Positions 50,361 through 59,217 of a stretch of DNA of 64,000 nucleotides are shown here, piece by piece. The stretch lies in contig JAGVJN010000023.1 of assembly GCA_020051095.1 (NCBI GenBank), positions 21,498 to 85,497 on the forward strand, given 5' to 3'. This DNA comes from Pseudomonadota bacterium (lineage in GTDB: Bacteria > Pseudomonadota > Gammaproteobacteria > Legionellales > Legionellaceae). The position numbers and the translations under genes were made by a program. Numbering within the stretch: position 1 is the first letter of the stretch; the number at the start of each line of letters is the position of its first letter. The notes beneath the pieces were generated by a model. It made no database searches, was not told the DNA's origin, and worked only from the letters and a program-made list of their open reading frames with translations.

Positions 50361-51536
50361 ATGAATGATGTGTTTTCCTTGGATTTAGTTGCTCAGCACC
50401 CGCATAATCGAGCGCGGGTTTGCCGAGTGCACACGTATCATGGAAGCTTCATAACCCCAGTCTTTATGCCTGTTGGTACACGAGCGGGTGTCAATAACAT
50501 GACAATATCCGAGTTGCAACAGGCAGGCAGTCAAATCATTTTAGGGGGTAATACCTATCATATGCTATGTGCACCCGGCATGGACGTTATTAGAAACGCG
50601 GGGGGGATGCATCGATTTATGGGGTGGTCAGGCCCGATGTTAACCGATAGCGGTGGGTTTCAGGTGTTTAGCTTATCCAAAGATGAAACGTTATGCCGCA
50701 TTGATGAAACGGGCGCTCATTTTACTTTGCCTCAAAGTGACAAAGTGATTCATATGACACCAGAAATGTCATTAGCCACTCAAAAAACAATTGGTGCGGA
50801 TATCATTATGGCTTTTGACCAGTGCACACCGGATAGCGCCACCAAGGACCAAGTCCAGTGTATCATGGAAAGAACGCATCGTTGGTTAGGGCAATCGTTG
50901 GCTTATCATCAAGTAAATCCGTTGTCAGACTATGGCTATTTTCAAGCCTTATTTGGCATCATTCAAGGTGGGCTGTATGATGATTTACGGCAAGAAAGTG
51001 CGGAGTATGTTACCAGCTTACCGTTGGATGGGATTGCGATTGGTGGTGAAAGCATCGGGTTTAATATGCCTGCTACGGTGGAAATTTTGTCAGGCATTCA
51101 TCGTTATTTGCCCGAGCAAAAACCCCGATATAGTATGGGAGTAGGCATGTCGCCTCAGGATTTGCTCGATGTGGTTGAGCAAGGGGTGGATATGTTTGAC
51201 TGTGTCGCACCAACGAGGAATGCAAGGCATGGTGCGCTTTATCATGGCAAAGTTGTGCCATGCGGGCATTGGTTAAAGTTTGAAAGTGAGTTCGATAACC
51301 ATCGCTTGCAAATTAAAAAAGGCCAATATATGGATGATAAGGCCCCTATCATGGCTGATTGCCAGTGTTTGACATGTCGACATTACACCCGAGCTGATTT
51401 GCACAAGCTAATCAAGCAAAAGGCAGGATCTTTTACGGCGTTGGCATGCATTCATAATATCCATGTGTTACAAGATGTTTGTTTTACTATGCGTGAACAT
51501 ATCTTGTCTTGTGCTTCAAATGATTCAAAACAATAA
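50361..51536 (+). CDS. tgt: tRNA-guanine(34) transglycosylase (queuine/preQ1)
   Basis: Tgt swaps guanine 34 of Asp, Asn, His and Tyr tRNAs for preQ1, the queuosine precursor. The 391-aa TIM-barrel enzyme has Asp96 in [12 protein letters not shown], the base-binding motifs [10 protein letters not shown] and GGESIGF, and [11 protein letters not shown] near the second catalytic aspartate. The zinc site is DCQCLTC followed by a distant His (CIHN). queA and yajC, common neighbours, are not present here; ppiB follows after 10 nt. Confidence 0.95.
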   Translation: MNDVFSLDLVAQHPHNRARVCRVHTYHGSFITPVFMPVGTRAGVNNMTISELQQAGSQIILGGNTYHMLCAPGMDVIRNAGGMHRFMGWSGPMLTDSGGFQVFSLSKDETLCRIDETGAHFTLPQSDKVIHMTPEMSLATQKTIGADIIMAFDQCTPDSATKDQVQCIMERTHRWLGQSLAYHQVNPLSDYGYFQALFGIIQGGLYDDLRQESAEYVTSLPLDGIAIGGESIGFNMPATVEILSGIHRYLPEQKPRYSMGVGMSPQDLLDVVEQGVDMFDCVAPTRNARHGALYHGKVVPCGHWLKFESEFDNHRLQIKKGQYMDDKAPIMADCQCLTCRHYTRADLHKLIKQKAGSFTALACIHNIHVLQDVCFTMREHILSCASNDSKQ

Positions 51537-51546
51537 AGAGGGTTTT

Positions 51547-52044
51547 ATGTATACGATAAAAACAAATCTTGGTGATATCACCATTAAATTAGATGAAGAA
51601 AATGCACCCAAAACCAGTGCTAACTTTAAGCAGTATGTGGCGGATGGATTTTATGAAAATACCATTTTCCACCGGGTCATTGATTCCTTTATGATTCAAG
51701 GTGGCGGCCTTACGGAAGAGATGGAAACAAAATCCACCAAACAACCGGTTGAGAATGAGGCAAAACAAGCCAAGCCAAATAAGCGTGGAACCATTGCCAT
51801 GGCGCGCACTAGCAATCCTCACTCCGCAACAGCGCAATTTTTCATTAATTTAGTGGATAATGACTTTCTCAACTTTACCTCGGAAGATATGCAAGGCTAC
51901 GGATATTGCGTTTTTGGCGAAGTGGTTGATGGGATGGATGTGGTTGATAAAATCGCTAAAGTCAAAACAGGCGTCCACATGGGGCACGCTGATGTCCCCA
52001 AAGAAACGATTGTTATTGAAACCATCGAGTCAGCTGACATCTAA
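51547..52044 (+). CDS. ppiB: Peptidyl-prolyl cis-trans isomerase B (cyclophilin)
   Basis: PpiB is a cytosolic cyclophilin that speeds proline isomerisation in protein folding. The 165-aa protein has the cyclophilin active-site blocks [14 protein letters not shown] (catalytic Arg) and [20 protein letters not shown]. The ATG at 51547 follows a GAGGG ribosome-binding site. Earlier in-frame codons lie inside tgt and give implausible sequence. There is no signal peptide, so it is the cytoplasmic type. Confidence 0.95.
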   Translation: MYTIKTNLGDITIKLDEENAPKTSANFKQYVADGFYENTIFHRVIDSFMIQGGGLTEEMETKSTKQPVENEAKQAKPNKRGTIAMARTSNPHSATAQFFINLVDNDFLNFTSEDMQGYGYCVFGEVVDGMDVVDKIAKVKTGVHMGHADVPKETIVIETIESADI

Positions 52045-52125
52045 AATCAGTTGTGCTTAAATAGGGTAAGCAAGGGCAACACTAAAAATGGTGCGTTAAC
52101 GTTTTTGGGTAAAGGTTTTTATTAA

Positions 52126-52170
52126 GTAACGTGACTAAAGTTCGCTTGTTGAGAAATTTAGTCACGTTAC
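52126..52170. terminator. Perfect 14-bp hairpin 3' of ppiB
   Basis: GTAACGTGACTAAA (52126-52139) is the exact reverse complement of 52157-52170, with a 17-nt loop. No U-run follows. It may stabilise the ppiB mRNA end or be a repeat element. Its loop length equals that of the nuoN hairpin, but the sequence differs. Confidence 0.5.
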
Positions 52171-52292
52171 CTAGCTATTTATAATTAATGAAAGTGCGCT
52201 ACAATAGTCTGTCTCGTGCTTTGGGTCGTCCCCTAAGGTACGAAATAAAATGGATAATATGTAACGTTTAACTTTCGCAAAGGAGAAAATTC

Positions 52293-52793
52293 ATGGCCAG
52301 AGGTATTAATAAAGTTATCCTAATTGGTAATTTAGGCAGCGATCCAGAAGTCAGGTACATGCCTAGCGGTGCCCCCGTTGCCACATTGTCTATTGCTACC
52401 AGTGAGAGCTGGAAGGACAAGCAAACAGGAGAACGACAAGAACGTACAGAATGGCATCGAGTCTCTTGCTTTAACCGTTTGGGCGAAATTGCCGGTGAAT
52501 ATTTGCGCAAGGGCAGTAAGGTATACATCGAAGGCAGTTTAAGAACACGGAAATGGCAAGATCAGCAAGGCCAAGACCGTTACACCACGGAAATTATTGC
52601 AAACGATTTGCAAATGCTAGATGGCCGTGGAGCTGCTGGCCAATCGCCTACATTTCCTGGCGATAATGCCTATCAATCGGCTCCACCAGCTTATGCCGAT
52701 GCTGCACCCGCAAGTCAGCCAGCCGCAAAAGCGCCTAACCAATCCCCGGCACCACAAGCGTTTGATGATTTGGATGATGATGTCCCGTTTTAA
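52293..52793 (+). CDS. ssb: Single-stranded DNA-binding protein
   Basis: SSB coats single-stranded DNA in replication, repair and recombination. The 166-aa protein has the N-terminal OB fold (about 1-110: [38 protein letters not shown]), a Pro/Ala/Gln-rich linker, and the acidic tip DDLDDDVPF that recruits partner proteins. An AAAGGAG ribosome-binding site precedes the ATG. It is monocistronic here, separated from ppiB by about 250 bp. Confidence 0.97.
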   Translation: MARGINKVILIGNLGSDPEVRYMPSGAPVATLSIATSESWKDKQTGERQERTEWHRVSCFNRLGEIAGEYLRKGSKVYIEGSLRTRKWQDQQGQDRYTTEIIANDLQMLDGRGAAGQSPTFPGDNAYQSAPPAYADAAPASQPAAKAPNQSPAPQAFDDLDDDVPF

Positions 52794-52818
52794 TGTTGGC
52801 AGGAGTTAATCTTAATCT

Positions 52819-52829
52819 ATCACGGGTAT
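52819..52829. repeat. Core of the ATCACGGGTAT repeat downstream of ssb
   Basis: Only the 11-bp core ATCACGGGTAT is shared with the arms at 21959-21978, 31218-31237 and 56358-56375. It lies 26 bp past the ssb stop codon, again at a gene end, and may be a decayed copy. Confidence 0.4.
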
Positions 52830-52882
52830 CTATCCGCGCCCAAAAGAGTGTATCAATCAACCCGGGTTTACACTGAATCGAC

Positions 52883-52918
52883 GGCCCTTTCATCTATCCC
52901 AGGCTGAGGGGGCTTTTT
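52883..52918 (+). terminator. Candidate terminator of ssb
   Basis: GGCCCTTT (52883-52890) can pair with AGGGGGCT (52907-52914) using some G-U pairs over a 16-nt loop, followed by five T. The stem is imperfect. Confidence 0.4.
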
Positions 52919-52973
52919 CGTAAGCATTTCACGCGCTATGCGCTATTCATCAAAATAATATCTTCGATTCAAC

Positions 52974-53024
52974 AACCCCTCATCCGCCCTTTGGGCACCT
53001 TCTCCCCAGACATGGGGAGAAGGG
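52974..53024. repeat. REP-like element with double hairpin
   Basis: A small hairpin GCCC-TTT-GGGC (52986-52996) is followed by a perfect 10-bp hairpin CCTTCTCCCC / GGGGAGAAGG (52998-53007 and 53014-53023, 6-nt loop). The wording CCCTCATCCGCCCTTTGGGC with CCTTCTCCCC is the familiar form of an extragenic palindromic repeat seen in many proteobacteria (recalled). It is a single copy in this window. Confidence 0.75.
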
Positions 53025-53308
53025 AACATGAAGCAAGTTATTTAGAAGTCCTGATTCATTCAAATTGTATAAAAACTCTCAATAAATGCACTGTGCATAT
53101 ATTTTTGACTAAAAGATCATTGATTCCTTGACTAACACAATAATTATACTTTACAATTCTGTAACTGAAATTTACAATAATCGTTTCTAGTTGGTCGTCT
53201 TACATAAAATAAGACTTAAAAAAAGACTAAATAGATTGTATTTATTCGGTATGCTCTAATATTGTGTTACAATTGGTATTTTCATTGATTCATTAACAGG
53301 CTTTTCTT

Positions 53309-55114
53309 ATGAGTTATAATTCTCTAATTCCAGGCAATCCTAGCAATCCGGATTTTTATCCGTTTTGGAATTTTGTCAGTAATGTTAGTAATATTCGCAG
53401 AAATTTGGAGTCATTGCATTTGACACCAGAACGGCTGGGATTATCTGATCCAGACTTATATAAAGAGAATGCGATTGAGAAACTTTGGGATTTTTATAAA
53501 AAACTATCCTTCGAAAGTCAAAAAATTGCTGACCATAGTTGGAACACTCAATATTTAAAAGACTACTTTGTGATATTTAATATGGATGGTCAGCAAGACA
53601 AATTAGCGGATCTGTATAAAAATCATTTTAGCCATTTTTCACAAAAAGATAGAGACCGATTTGGGCAATTTATCAAGCTGGTTGAGGGTAGCTGTCAATT
53701 AGATTCCCGGATTAATGAAAATGAGACCCCAACAAATCTTGGAGAAGGCATTGGGGCTTCACCGAAAAGAGAGTTATTAAATGCCTATTTGTCGATTCTC
53801 ATCGCTCATGTGCAAAATGCACCGGTGACAAGTAAAGCTCAGAGCAGTGAAAACATGGAATATGTGGCTCGATGGGATGGTTCAGACAAAATGTCACAAG
53901 TTCTTTTAAATCGGTTGGAGTCTTTCCAACAAATGTATTCGCCAAAAGCGGATAGGGAAGTCGAGCTATTTTCAACCTTTGTGGCTCAATACCCACAAGC
54001 ACTGAAAAACTTAGCAAACTACAAGCAAGCTAATATCCGCAATCAATTAATTCAATGGCAGTTTAGCAAGATACAATTTGAGTTAAGCGATGAGAGTTTG
54101 AATGAAAAATTTAGTAACTTATTTTCCAAAGAATTAGATGATCGCTTCTTCCAAAGCTATTACAAACTTCAAAGTGACATTCATACAATCAACGAAAAAA
54201 TAGAAGCATTAAAGGGTCAGTATGGCTTAACCGCTGAATACCTTAATAAGGTACTTTCGACTAGCTGGGATAAGGAGCCTTCGCTGGAAATATTAATCGG
54301 TGCGCTTAATACACTTGAACAAGTTGAGCAGCTAAAGCTTCATATAAAAAATAAAATATCATCCGATGATTTTGCCAAGATGGCAGAATTAACAGCCGAA
54401 AGCTTCTGTTCACCACAGGGGCAATTAGCCCTATTCAACCAATGTCTGGATAAATGGTGCTTGGATGATAAAGAAAGTAAAGGTGCTCACCATTATGACT
54501 TGTGTGTGCAAGCGCTTAAGAAAATAGCATATGAGTTTCAACCCGCTGACAATCCACTGAATGCATTAGAAGCTATCAATCAGAAACTGAAATCGGCTAT
54601 AGCATTTGTGAAAAAGCAGGTAGCCCTGTGTGAGATATTGGAATATTCGCATGATTCCTTCAAGGTGGTGTCCACTTGTGCCGGTCAATGGAATGGCGAC
54701 AACACCTTAACTGATAAGGAAAAAGAATGCTTAAAGGCTGTTGAAGAACAAATCAAGAGGCTAAAGAAGCAGTATTTTTATACAGATAATAAACCTAAAT
54801 TACTCCAGGATATCAAGCATGAGGAAGATGTTCTTGGATTTTTCAATGAATGCTGTCAATTTATTGCAGATAAGGAAAAAGAAATCGATTTGAGCCAACC
54901 TGCGAAGGAAAAACTGATCAATTTGTTAAAAGGATTGGCGAATATGGTCATCGCCTTATTGTCACTTGGACAGTGTAAAAACTTTTTTGCGACTCAACCC
55001 AAAGAGACGGTTGAAGTAAAGAATGCCATAGTCACGCTTCATCAGAGTTTAAAGCAAACCTTAGAGCAAAATCAGTCCGAAAATACGATGCTTGCAATGG
55101 ATGCGGTAGCGTAA
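53309..55114 (+). CDS. Unrecognised 601-aa helical protein (effector candidate)
   Basis: I do not recognise this protein. It is hydrophilic, predicted mostly helical, with Gln/Lys/Glu-rich coiled-coil-like stretches (about 285-345 and 410-520), and has no signal peptide. One short hydrophobic helix lies near 540-560 (LKGLANMVIALLSLGQC). It has about 14 cysteines, many for a cytosolic protein. It starts with an ATG at 53309 in very A/T-rich DNA, stands alone, and ends at a strong shared terminator. Size, composition, lack of homology by eye and flanking repeats are what Legionellales effector genes look like, but function is unknown. Codon usage fits a real gene with no in-frame interruptions. 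Confidence 0.8.
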   Translation: MSYNSLIPGNPSNPDFYPFWNFVSNVSNIRRNLESLHLTPERLGLSDPDLYKENAIEKLWDFYKKLSFESQKIADHSWNTQYLKDYFVIFNMDGQQDKLADLYKNHFSHFSQKDRDRFGQFIKLVEGSCQLDSRINENETPTNLGEGIGASPKRELLNAYLSILIAHVQNAPVTSKAQSSENMEYVARWDGSDKMSQVLLNRLESFQQMYSPKADREVELFSTFVAQYPQALKNLANYKQANIRNQLIQWQFSKIQFELSDESLNEKFSNLFSKELDDRFFQSYYKLQSDIHTINEKIEALKGQYGLTAEYLNKVLSTSWDKEPSLEILIGALNTLEQVEQLKLHIKNKISSDDFAKMAELTAESFCSPQGQLALFNQCLDKWCLDDKESKGAHHYDLCVQALKKIAYEFQPADNPLNALEAINQKLKSAIAFVKKQVALCEILEYSHDSFKVVSTCAGQWNGDNTLTDKEKECLKAVEEQIKRLKKQYFYTDNKPKLLQDIKHEEDVLGFFNECCQFIADKEKEIDLSQPAKEKLINLLKGLANMVIALLSLGQCKNFFATQPKETVEVKNAIVTLHQSLKQTLEQNQSENTMLAMDAVA

Positions 55115-55126
55115 TATCGCACCGAC

Positions 55127-55168
55127 AAAAAAGCCCAAGGTATGTTAGATAACCTTGGGCTTTTTTTT
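55127..55168. terminator. Bidirectional rho-independent terminator
   Basis: A 14-bp perfect stem, AAAAAAGCCCAAGG (55127-55140) with CCTTGGGCTTTTTT (55153-55166), a 12-nt loop and T-runs on both strands, lies between two convergent genes. It should end both the 601-aa protein gene and the TRIC-family gene. Confidence 0.9.
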
Positions 55169-55180
55169 ATGCATTAATTG

Positions 55181-55807
55181 CTATCGCCCACGTTTAATAC
55201 TGGATGCATAATCAAACTTAGGCATTTCAATATGAAAAAAGATAGCCAAAAGTCGGATACTAAATATGGCTAGCAGGGTAACAATGACATTGATATCATG
55301 TGGAATATGAAAATAGCCTAAGGTAATGAAAAGGATGGCGCCAAACAGAGCAATAATCGCATAGAGTTCTTTGCGTAAAACTAAGGGAATATCATTACAA
55401 AGAATATCCCGGAGCATGCCACCGCTAATCCCCGTTAACATGCCGCTAATAACGGCAACGCTTGGAGAAAAGCCATGTGCCAATGTTTTTTGGGTACCTA
55501 TGATGACAAATGCAGAAAGACCTAGCGCATCTAAAATGAGAAACATCTTCATGATGCGCACTAAGGAATGGGCAATAAAGATAGTCAACAAAGCGGATAA
55601 AGCGGTATAGAGTAAATATTCAGGGTGGGCGACCCAAGTCATTGGATGGGAGTCAAACAAGAGGTCGCGGACAGTTCCACCCCCAAGGGCCGTGATACAG
55701 GCGATAATAATAACGCCAAAAAAGTCCATGCGTTTACGACCAGCAGCAATTGCGCCAGTAATCGCTTCTACACAAATACCTAGGACAAATAAATAATGTA
55801 ATAACAT
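55181..55807 (-). CDS. TRIC/UPF0126 family cation channel protein
   Basis: This 208-aa protein has seven hydrophobic helices arranged as two related halves. The paired glycine-rich signatures are GGGTVRDLLF (about residues 42-51) and GGMLRDILCN (about 128-137), characteristic of the UPF0126 (YicG-like) family, whose members are prokaryotic TRIC-type trimeric cation channels. The transported ion in this organism is unknown. It is monocistronic and ends at the shared terminator. Confidence 0.9.
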   Translation of the reverse strand: MLLHYLFVLGICVEAITGAIAAGRKRMDFFGVIIIACITALGGGTVRDLLFDSHPMTWVAHPEYLLYTALSALLTIFIAHSLVRIMKMFLILDALGLSAFVIIGTQKTLAHGFSPSVAVISGMLTGISGGMLRDILCNDIPLVLRKELYAIIALFGAILFITLGYFHIPHDINVIVTLLAIFSIRLLAIFFHIEMPKFDYASSIKRGR

Positions 55808-56003
55808 GGCAGCCCACTGTGCCCAAAAAAAGCAATTGTATCATTATCTGTTCTTTTCTAAAACAAATAATTGATGAAAATCTGTTGAAATTCGATAGAA
55901 AAAAAGGTCATATAATTTGAAGTTGTCCCAGCAAATCCCACAAAGTAACGATTACGTGTTACACTAAATAGTAAGTAAACGATAATCTACTATAGGAATA
56001 AAA

Positions 56004-56360
56004 ATGGTAGAAGAAAAAGAACCCGTTCGTCTGATTGATGCGGTTGATAACAAAACCCATGACTTACTTTTCAAAGTGATGCAAAAACTCGAGGGGGTTC
56101 GCGCGGAAGTCGGTTCCAAAATTAATTCAGCTAGCATGGATCCTAACTTATACGATCCCAAGCTCGTTGATCGATTCAAAGTTTTATACTTTGAATCGAA
56201 TAAATGCTTGGAGGATGTGACCGAAGTTATTAAAACAAATTTATCGCCTGATACGAACATTGAGGAATATCGTCAAAAGTACGGACCCGAGCTCGATGAG
56301 TTTGCCAATCGATTAGAAGCTTTTATTAATCAACTAACAGAAGTATTAAAACAATTCTGA
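56004..56360 (+). CDS. Hypothetical 118-aa acidic helical protein
   Basis: I do not recognise this protein. It is cytosolic, charged and probably all-helical (MVEEKEPVRLIDAVDNKTHD... ending in LEAFINQLTEVLKQF), with heptad-like leucines at the C-terminus. An AGGA ribosome-binding site precedes the ATG at good spacing. A perfect TATAAT (near 55911) lies about 90 bp upstream, without a clear -35 box. The TGA stop codon is the first three bases of a repeat half-site. The next gene codes for a CI-like regulator on the same strand, 147 bp on. Confidence 0.7.
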   Translation: MVEEKEPVRLIDAVDNKTHDLLFKVMQKLEGVRAEVGSKINSASMDPNLYDPKLVDRFKVLYFESNKCLEDVTEVIKTNLSPDTNIEEYRQKYGPELDEFANRLEAFINQLTEVLKQF

Positions 56361-56375
56361 ATGATCACGGGTATA
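56358..56375. repeat. Half-site of the GATCACGGGTATA repeat, overlapping a stop codon
   Basis: TGAATGATCACGGGTATA matches 18 bases of the copy at 31218-31237 without change. It begins with the stop codon of the 118-aa protein gene. If the element inserted here it could have supplied the gene's end. Confidence 0.7.
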
Positions 56376-56507
56376 GAACGTTCTTTATTCACCGGTTTCG
56401 AAAAAGTAAGCGTTAGTCGTGCCATTTGACGTATTGGCTTAATTGATGTTAGGTGGTTAACTTGCTAAACTCTTGGGTACCAAAAACAATCGTCGATTGA
56501 ATCAGTG

Positions 56508-56981
56508 ATGGGGAAAGTGGATCTTTCAAAACAGTTTGCTCAGCGTTTAATTCAATCTATGAACGCGGCTGGTTTTACGTCTAATCGATCTACCGTTGGC
56601 GTTGATGTGTATAAATTAGCTGAAATTACCGGTTATTCGTCCGTCATCTGTCGTAAATACCTCAAAGGGGAGGCTATCCCCGAACCAACCAAGTTGATGG
56701 CGATTGCCGATGCACTCAACGTGTCTCCTGGTTGGTTGTTGTTTGGTGATCCGGATAAGGACACACGATTTTCCAACGATAATGCTATTATTAGCAAAAA
56801 TCTGCTCCAATACCTATTTGAATGTGCACACCCCTTATATCACGTTGGGCGATCACCGGATGAAATTGCTCATTTTTTAGTTGAATTAGTTAACGATATT
56901 AGTCAAATCAAAGCAGATGAGGACCAATCAAAGAAAATCATTGATTTGGCCATTGCATCGGTCACACAATTCGCCCGTTAA
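56508..56981 (+). CDS. CI-like helix-turn-helix regulator
   Basis: This 157-aa protein has a phage-repressor/XRE-type DNA-binding domain near the N-terminus (about residues 33-80: VDVYKLAEITGYSSVICRKY, GEAIPEPTKLMAIADALNVS, then PGWLLFGDP). The last is the usual end of Cro/CI-type domains, where the HTH is followed by xxWLLxGxG. The C-terminal 70 residues are helical, without the peptidase domain of LexA/CI, so it is not self-cleaving. Starts at GTG 56505 or ATG 56508 are equivalent, and no good ribosome-binding site is visible. Phage ancestry is possible but it is not in a prophage. Its targets are unknown. Confidence 0.8.
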   Translation: MGKVDLSKQFAQRLIQSMNAAGFTSNRSTVGVDVYKLAEITGYSSVICRKYLKGEAIPEPTKLMAIADALNVSPGWLLFGDPDKDTRFSNDNAIISKNLLQYLFECAHPLYHVGRSPDEIAHFLVELVNDISQIKADEDQSKKIIDLAIASVTQFAR

Positions 56982-57012
56982 AACCTTAGCGTTTCAATAG
57001 GGAAAAGTTGCC

Positions 57013-57096
57013 GTCTTTGCGAGCGAAGTGAAGCAATTTAGCATAGATCGATATCATGAGATTGATCTGGATTGCTTGGCATACGCTCGCAACGAC
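57013..57096. repeat. Palindromic GTCNTTGCGAGCG repeat element
   Basis: The 5' end GTCTTTGCGAGCG...AAGCAATTT and the reverse complement of the 3' end GTCGTTGCGAGCG...AAGCAATCC match over about 24 of 30 positions. This gives an 84-bp imperfect hairpin with a central AT-rich part. The wording GTCATTGCGAGCGAAGCGAAGCAATC is a widespread bacterial palindromic/MITE-like repeat (recalled). It lies between the CI-like gene and mutM. Confidence 0.78.
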
Positions 57097-57151
57097 TTAA
57101 TATCGATAATATCCCAAAAAGTTGAGGAACGCTCAGTGTTAAATCCTAGGC

Positions 57152-57970
57152 TTAGGCGGATTGGCAAGTTGGGCAAAAGGCTGTGCTTCTACCATTGATT
57201 TTGATTGATTTTATAATATCCCCGCAGGTTGGGCAGGGTTTATGGTTTCGTCCATAAACGAATAAAGATTGGGCAAAGTAGCCGGGTTTACCTTCCGGAT
57301 TGATAAAATCCTTCAATGTTGTCCCCCCTGCTTCGATGGCTTTGTTGAGCACTTCTTTGATTTTTTCTGCCAGGACTTCATACTGAATGTTGGATAAACT
57401 GCCCGCGGGGGCTAGTGGATGGATGCGGCTTAGATATAAGCTTTCGGTTGCATAAATATTACCAACTCCCACAACAAAACGGCAATCCATGATAGTGGAT
57501 TTGATAGGTTGCTTCTTATGCAGACAAGCATTCATTAAATATTGACCATCAAATCCATCATCGAGCGGCTCAATACCCAAGTGAGATAAGCTTGGGTGTT
57601 GATGTAAGGGTCCATCAACCCACTGCCAGCAACCAAACCGGCGAGGATCGTGATAGCGAAGGACTTGCTTATTGGTAAAAACCACATCGATATGATCATG
57701 CTTTTGTCGAATTTGTTGCTCAGGCAGGACGCGTAAATGGCCTGTCATGCCAAGGTGGATTAAAATAGCCCCGTCTTTGAGATGTAAGATAATATATTTT
57801 CCGCGACGGTTAATCGCTTGAATGGTTTGATTGTGGCAAAGATTCGCTAAATTTTCGGGAACAGGCTGCCTTAGTTTGGGCTGGTAAACATGGATTGTTT
57901 GGATCGTTTTCTGGTGTAGTAAGGGCGATAATCCGCGGCACGTGGTTTCAACTTCAGGTAATTCAGGCAT
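57152..57970 (-). CDS. mutM: Formamidopyrimidine-DNA glycosylase
   Basis: MutM (Fpg) removes 8-oxoguanine and ring-opened purines from DNA and nicks the site. The 272-aa protein begins MPELPEVETTCRGL, with Pro2 the catalytic amine and Glu3 the general acid. Lys in RGKYIILHLKDG and the H2TH region (FVVGVGNIYATESLY) bind DNA. The C-terminal zinc finger has CPTCGDII and FCPTCQ. It follows the small membrane-protein gene by 2 nt, so the two share a transcript. Confidence 0.97.
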   Translation of the reverse strand: MPELPEVETTCRGLSPLLHQKTIQTIHVYQPKLRQPVPENLANLCHNQTIQAINRRGKYIILHLKDGAILIHLGMTGHLRVLPEQQIRQKHDHIDVVFTNKQVLRYHDPRRFGCWQWVDGPLHQHPSLSHLGIEPLDDGFDGQYLMNACLHKKQPIKSTIMDCRFVVGVGNIYATESLYLSRIHPLAPAGSLSNIQYEVLAEKIKEVLNKAIEAGGTTLKDFINPEGKPGYFAQSLFVYGRNHKPCPTCGDIIKSIKINGRSTAFCPTCQSA

Positions 57971-57972
57971 CG

Positions 57973-58203
57973 CTATTTATCATCGTGTTCTATGATTCGA
58001 CCTTGCTTTGATTTTTTAGTTTGTTCAGTGGGGAAGAAGGTTTGTTTCACCCAGGCAATTAACGCTAAAATCGCACCAATGATAACGCCCCAGATCAATA
58101 TATAGGAGAAAAAAACTAATAAAGCGATCATAAACGCAATGGTGATTCCAAGGATGAAGAAGGGTGCTACTTGCTCTACAATTTTGCTTGATTTTTGTTT
58201 CAT
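57973..58203 (-). CDS. Small membrane protein upstream of mutM
   Basis: This 76-aa protein has a basic N-terminus (MKQKSSKIVEQ), one long or two closely spaced hydrophobic segments (about residues 12-52, FFILGITIAFMIALLVFF and IWGVIIGAILALIAWV), and a charged C-terminal tail. Its stop codon is 2 nt before the mutM start, which implies cotranscription. I do not recognise the family. Real status is supported by the tight spacing and the sensible membrane layout. Confidence 0.65.
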   Translation of the reverse strand: MKQKSSKIVEQVAPFFILGITIAFMIALLVFFSYILIWGVIIGAILALIAWVKQTFFPTEQTKKSKQGRIIEHDDK

Positions 58204-58302
58204 GTTCTTTGGCCAATCGTATCTTAATATGAAAAAGTATAAACCCGAATGAAAAAAATGTCAGCGAAACTTAGCCAATTTCTAATTTTTGTTGGGCAAG
58301 CG

Positions 58303-59217
58303 TTAGCTTGCTTCCTTGGCGGTCGTATCACCTGACGAGGTTTGATTTGTCTTGTCACTGATATCTTGCCCTCGCCAGTTTAATATCCTTGCGCCGGATG
58401 CTCTTAGTTGTTTCTCAGCGTGATGCCAGACCCAAATGTATTGATAAAATGGTAGCCGTGGATATAAATGGTGTATCAAGTGATAATTTTGCCCTAATAG
58501 TAAGGGCGTCATTAGCCAGCTTTGATTCGGGCGGATATTGGTTGCACGATACTCATTTTCTTGTGCTGTTGTATCATGAGGTACGTGAGGTAAGTAATCA
58601 AATGAGGCCACGAGTAGCGTTGCTGCTAATCGTCCTGAAAGCAGCCATAGCCACAATATTTGCCAACCATAACCCAACAGGGCCAGGGTTACCATCAATA
58701 TAATTGCGCCTGGTAAGATGATTAGCAATTCGAGACGTTCTCTCTTAGGGCGTTCATGCCAACGGCTTAAATACCAATGAACATAATGAATATCAAAAAA
58801 CATCCACCTAAAAACCAATAGCCATTTGGGACCTACTGCTGACCATTGATCAGGGTCCTGGTCCACACCCGCATTAGTGAATCGGTGATGTTGCATATGG
58901 ATAAAACGGAATACTTTGATTCCAGCAATGGGCGTTAATATAATTGTAGCAAGGGTCCCGATGCTTTCGTTTATCCAAGGGATTTGGGACAATGAACGAT
59001 GAGACGCATCATGCAAAACCGTAAACATGATAAACTGGCAGATGGCGTTGATAAAGAAACCCGCCCACAATGATAGATGACCGGTCACACACCAATATAA
59101 AGAACCGATAAAAATAGAAAGTGCTAAGAAAAAGAGTAATAGCGTGGGCCAAGCGATCACCGGTGGTTGTAGTTCATGTTTATGTTCGCTTTGCCATTCT
59201 TTCATGAGATCGTGCAT
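58303..59217 (-). CDS. Membrane fatty acid desaturase family protein
   Basis: This 304-aa protein belongs to the integral-membrane di-iron desaturase/hydroxylase superfamily. The three histidine boxes are clear: HDASH (69-73), HMQHH (107-111) and HLIHH (246-250), with an extra HVPHD at 211-215, and four to six transmembrane helices between them. Members desaturate acyl lipids or hydroxylate carotenoids (CrtR type). No carotenoid genes are near, so substrate is open. It may tune membrane fluidity. It is monocistronic, and the AGGAC ribosome-binding site is modest. Confidence 0.9.
   Translation of the reverse strand: MHDLMKEWQSEHKHELQPPVIAWPTLLLFFLALSIFIGSLYWCVTGHLSLWAGFFINAICQFIMFTVLHDASHRSLSQIPWINESIGTLATIILTPIAGIKVFRFIHMQHHRFTNAGVDQDPDQWSAVGPKWLLVFRWMFFDIHYVHWYLSRWHERPKRERLELLIILPGAIILMVTLALLGYGWQILWLWLLSGRLAATLLVASFDYLPHVPHDTTAQENEYRATNIRPNQSWLMTPLLLGQNYHLIHHLYPRLPFYQYIWVWHHAEKQLRASGARILNWRGQDISDKTNQTSSGDTTAKEAS

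Larger units (their letters stand above)
52794..53308. other. 515-bp gene-free gap with repeat elements
   Basis: No coding sequence is apparent. The gap holds a possible ssb terminator (52883-52918), the core of the GATCACGGGTATA repeat (52819-52829), and a REP-like element (52974-53024). The remainder up to 53308 is very A/T-rich. The last 150 bp probably contain the promoter of the 601-aa protein gene, but no box pair is convincing. Confidence 0.6.
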
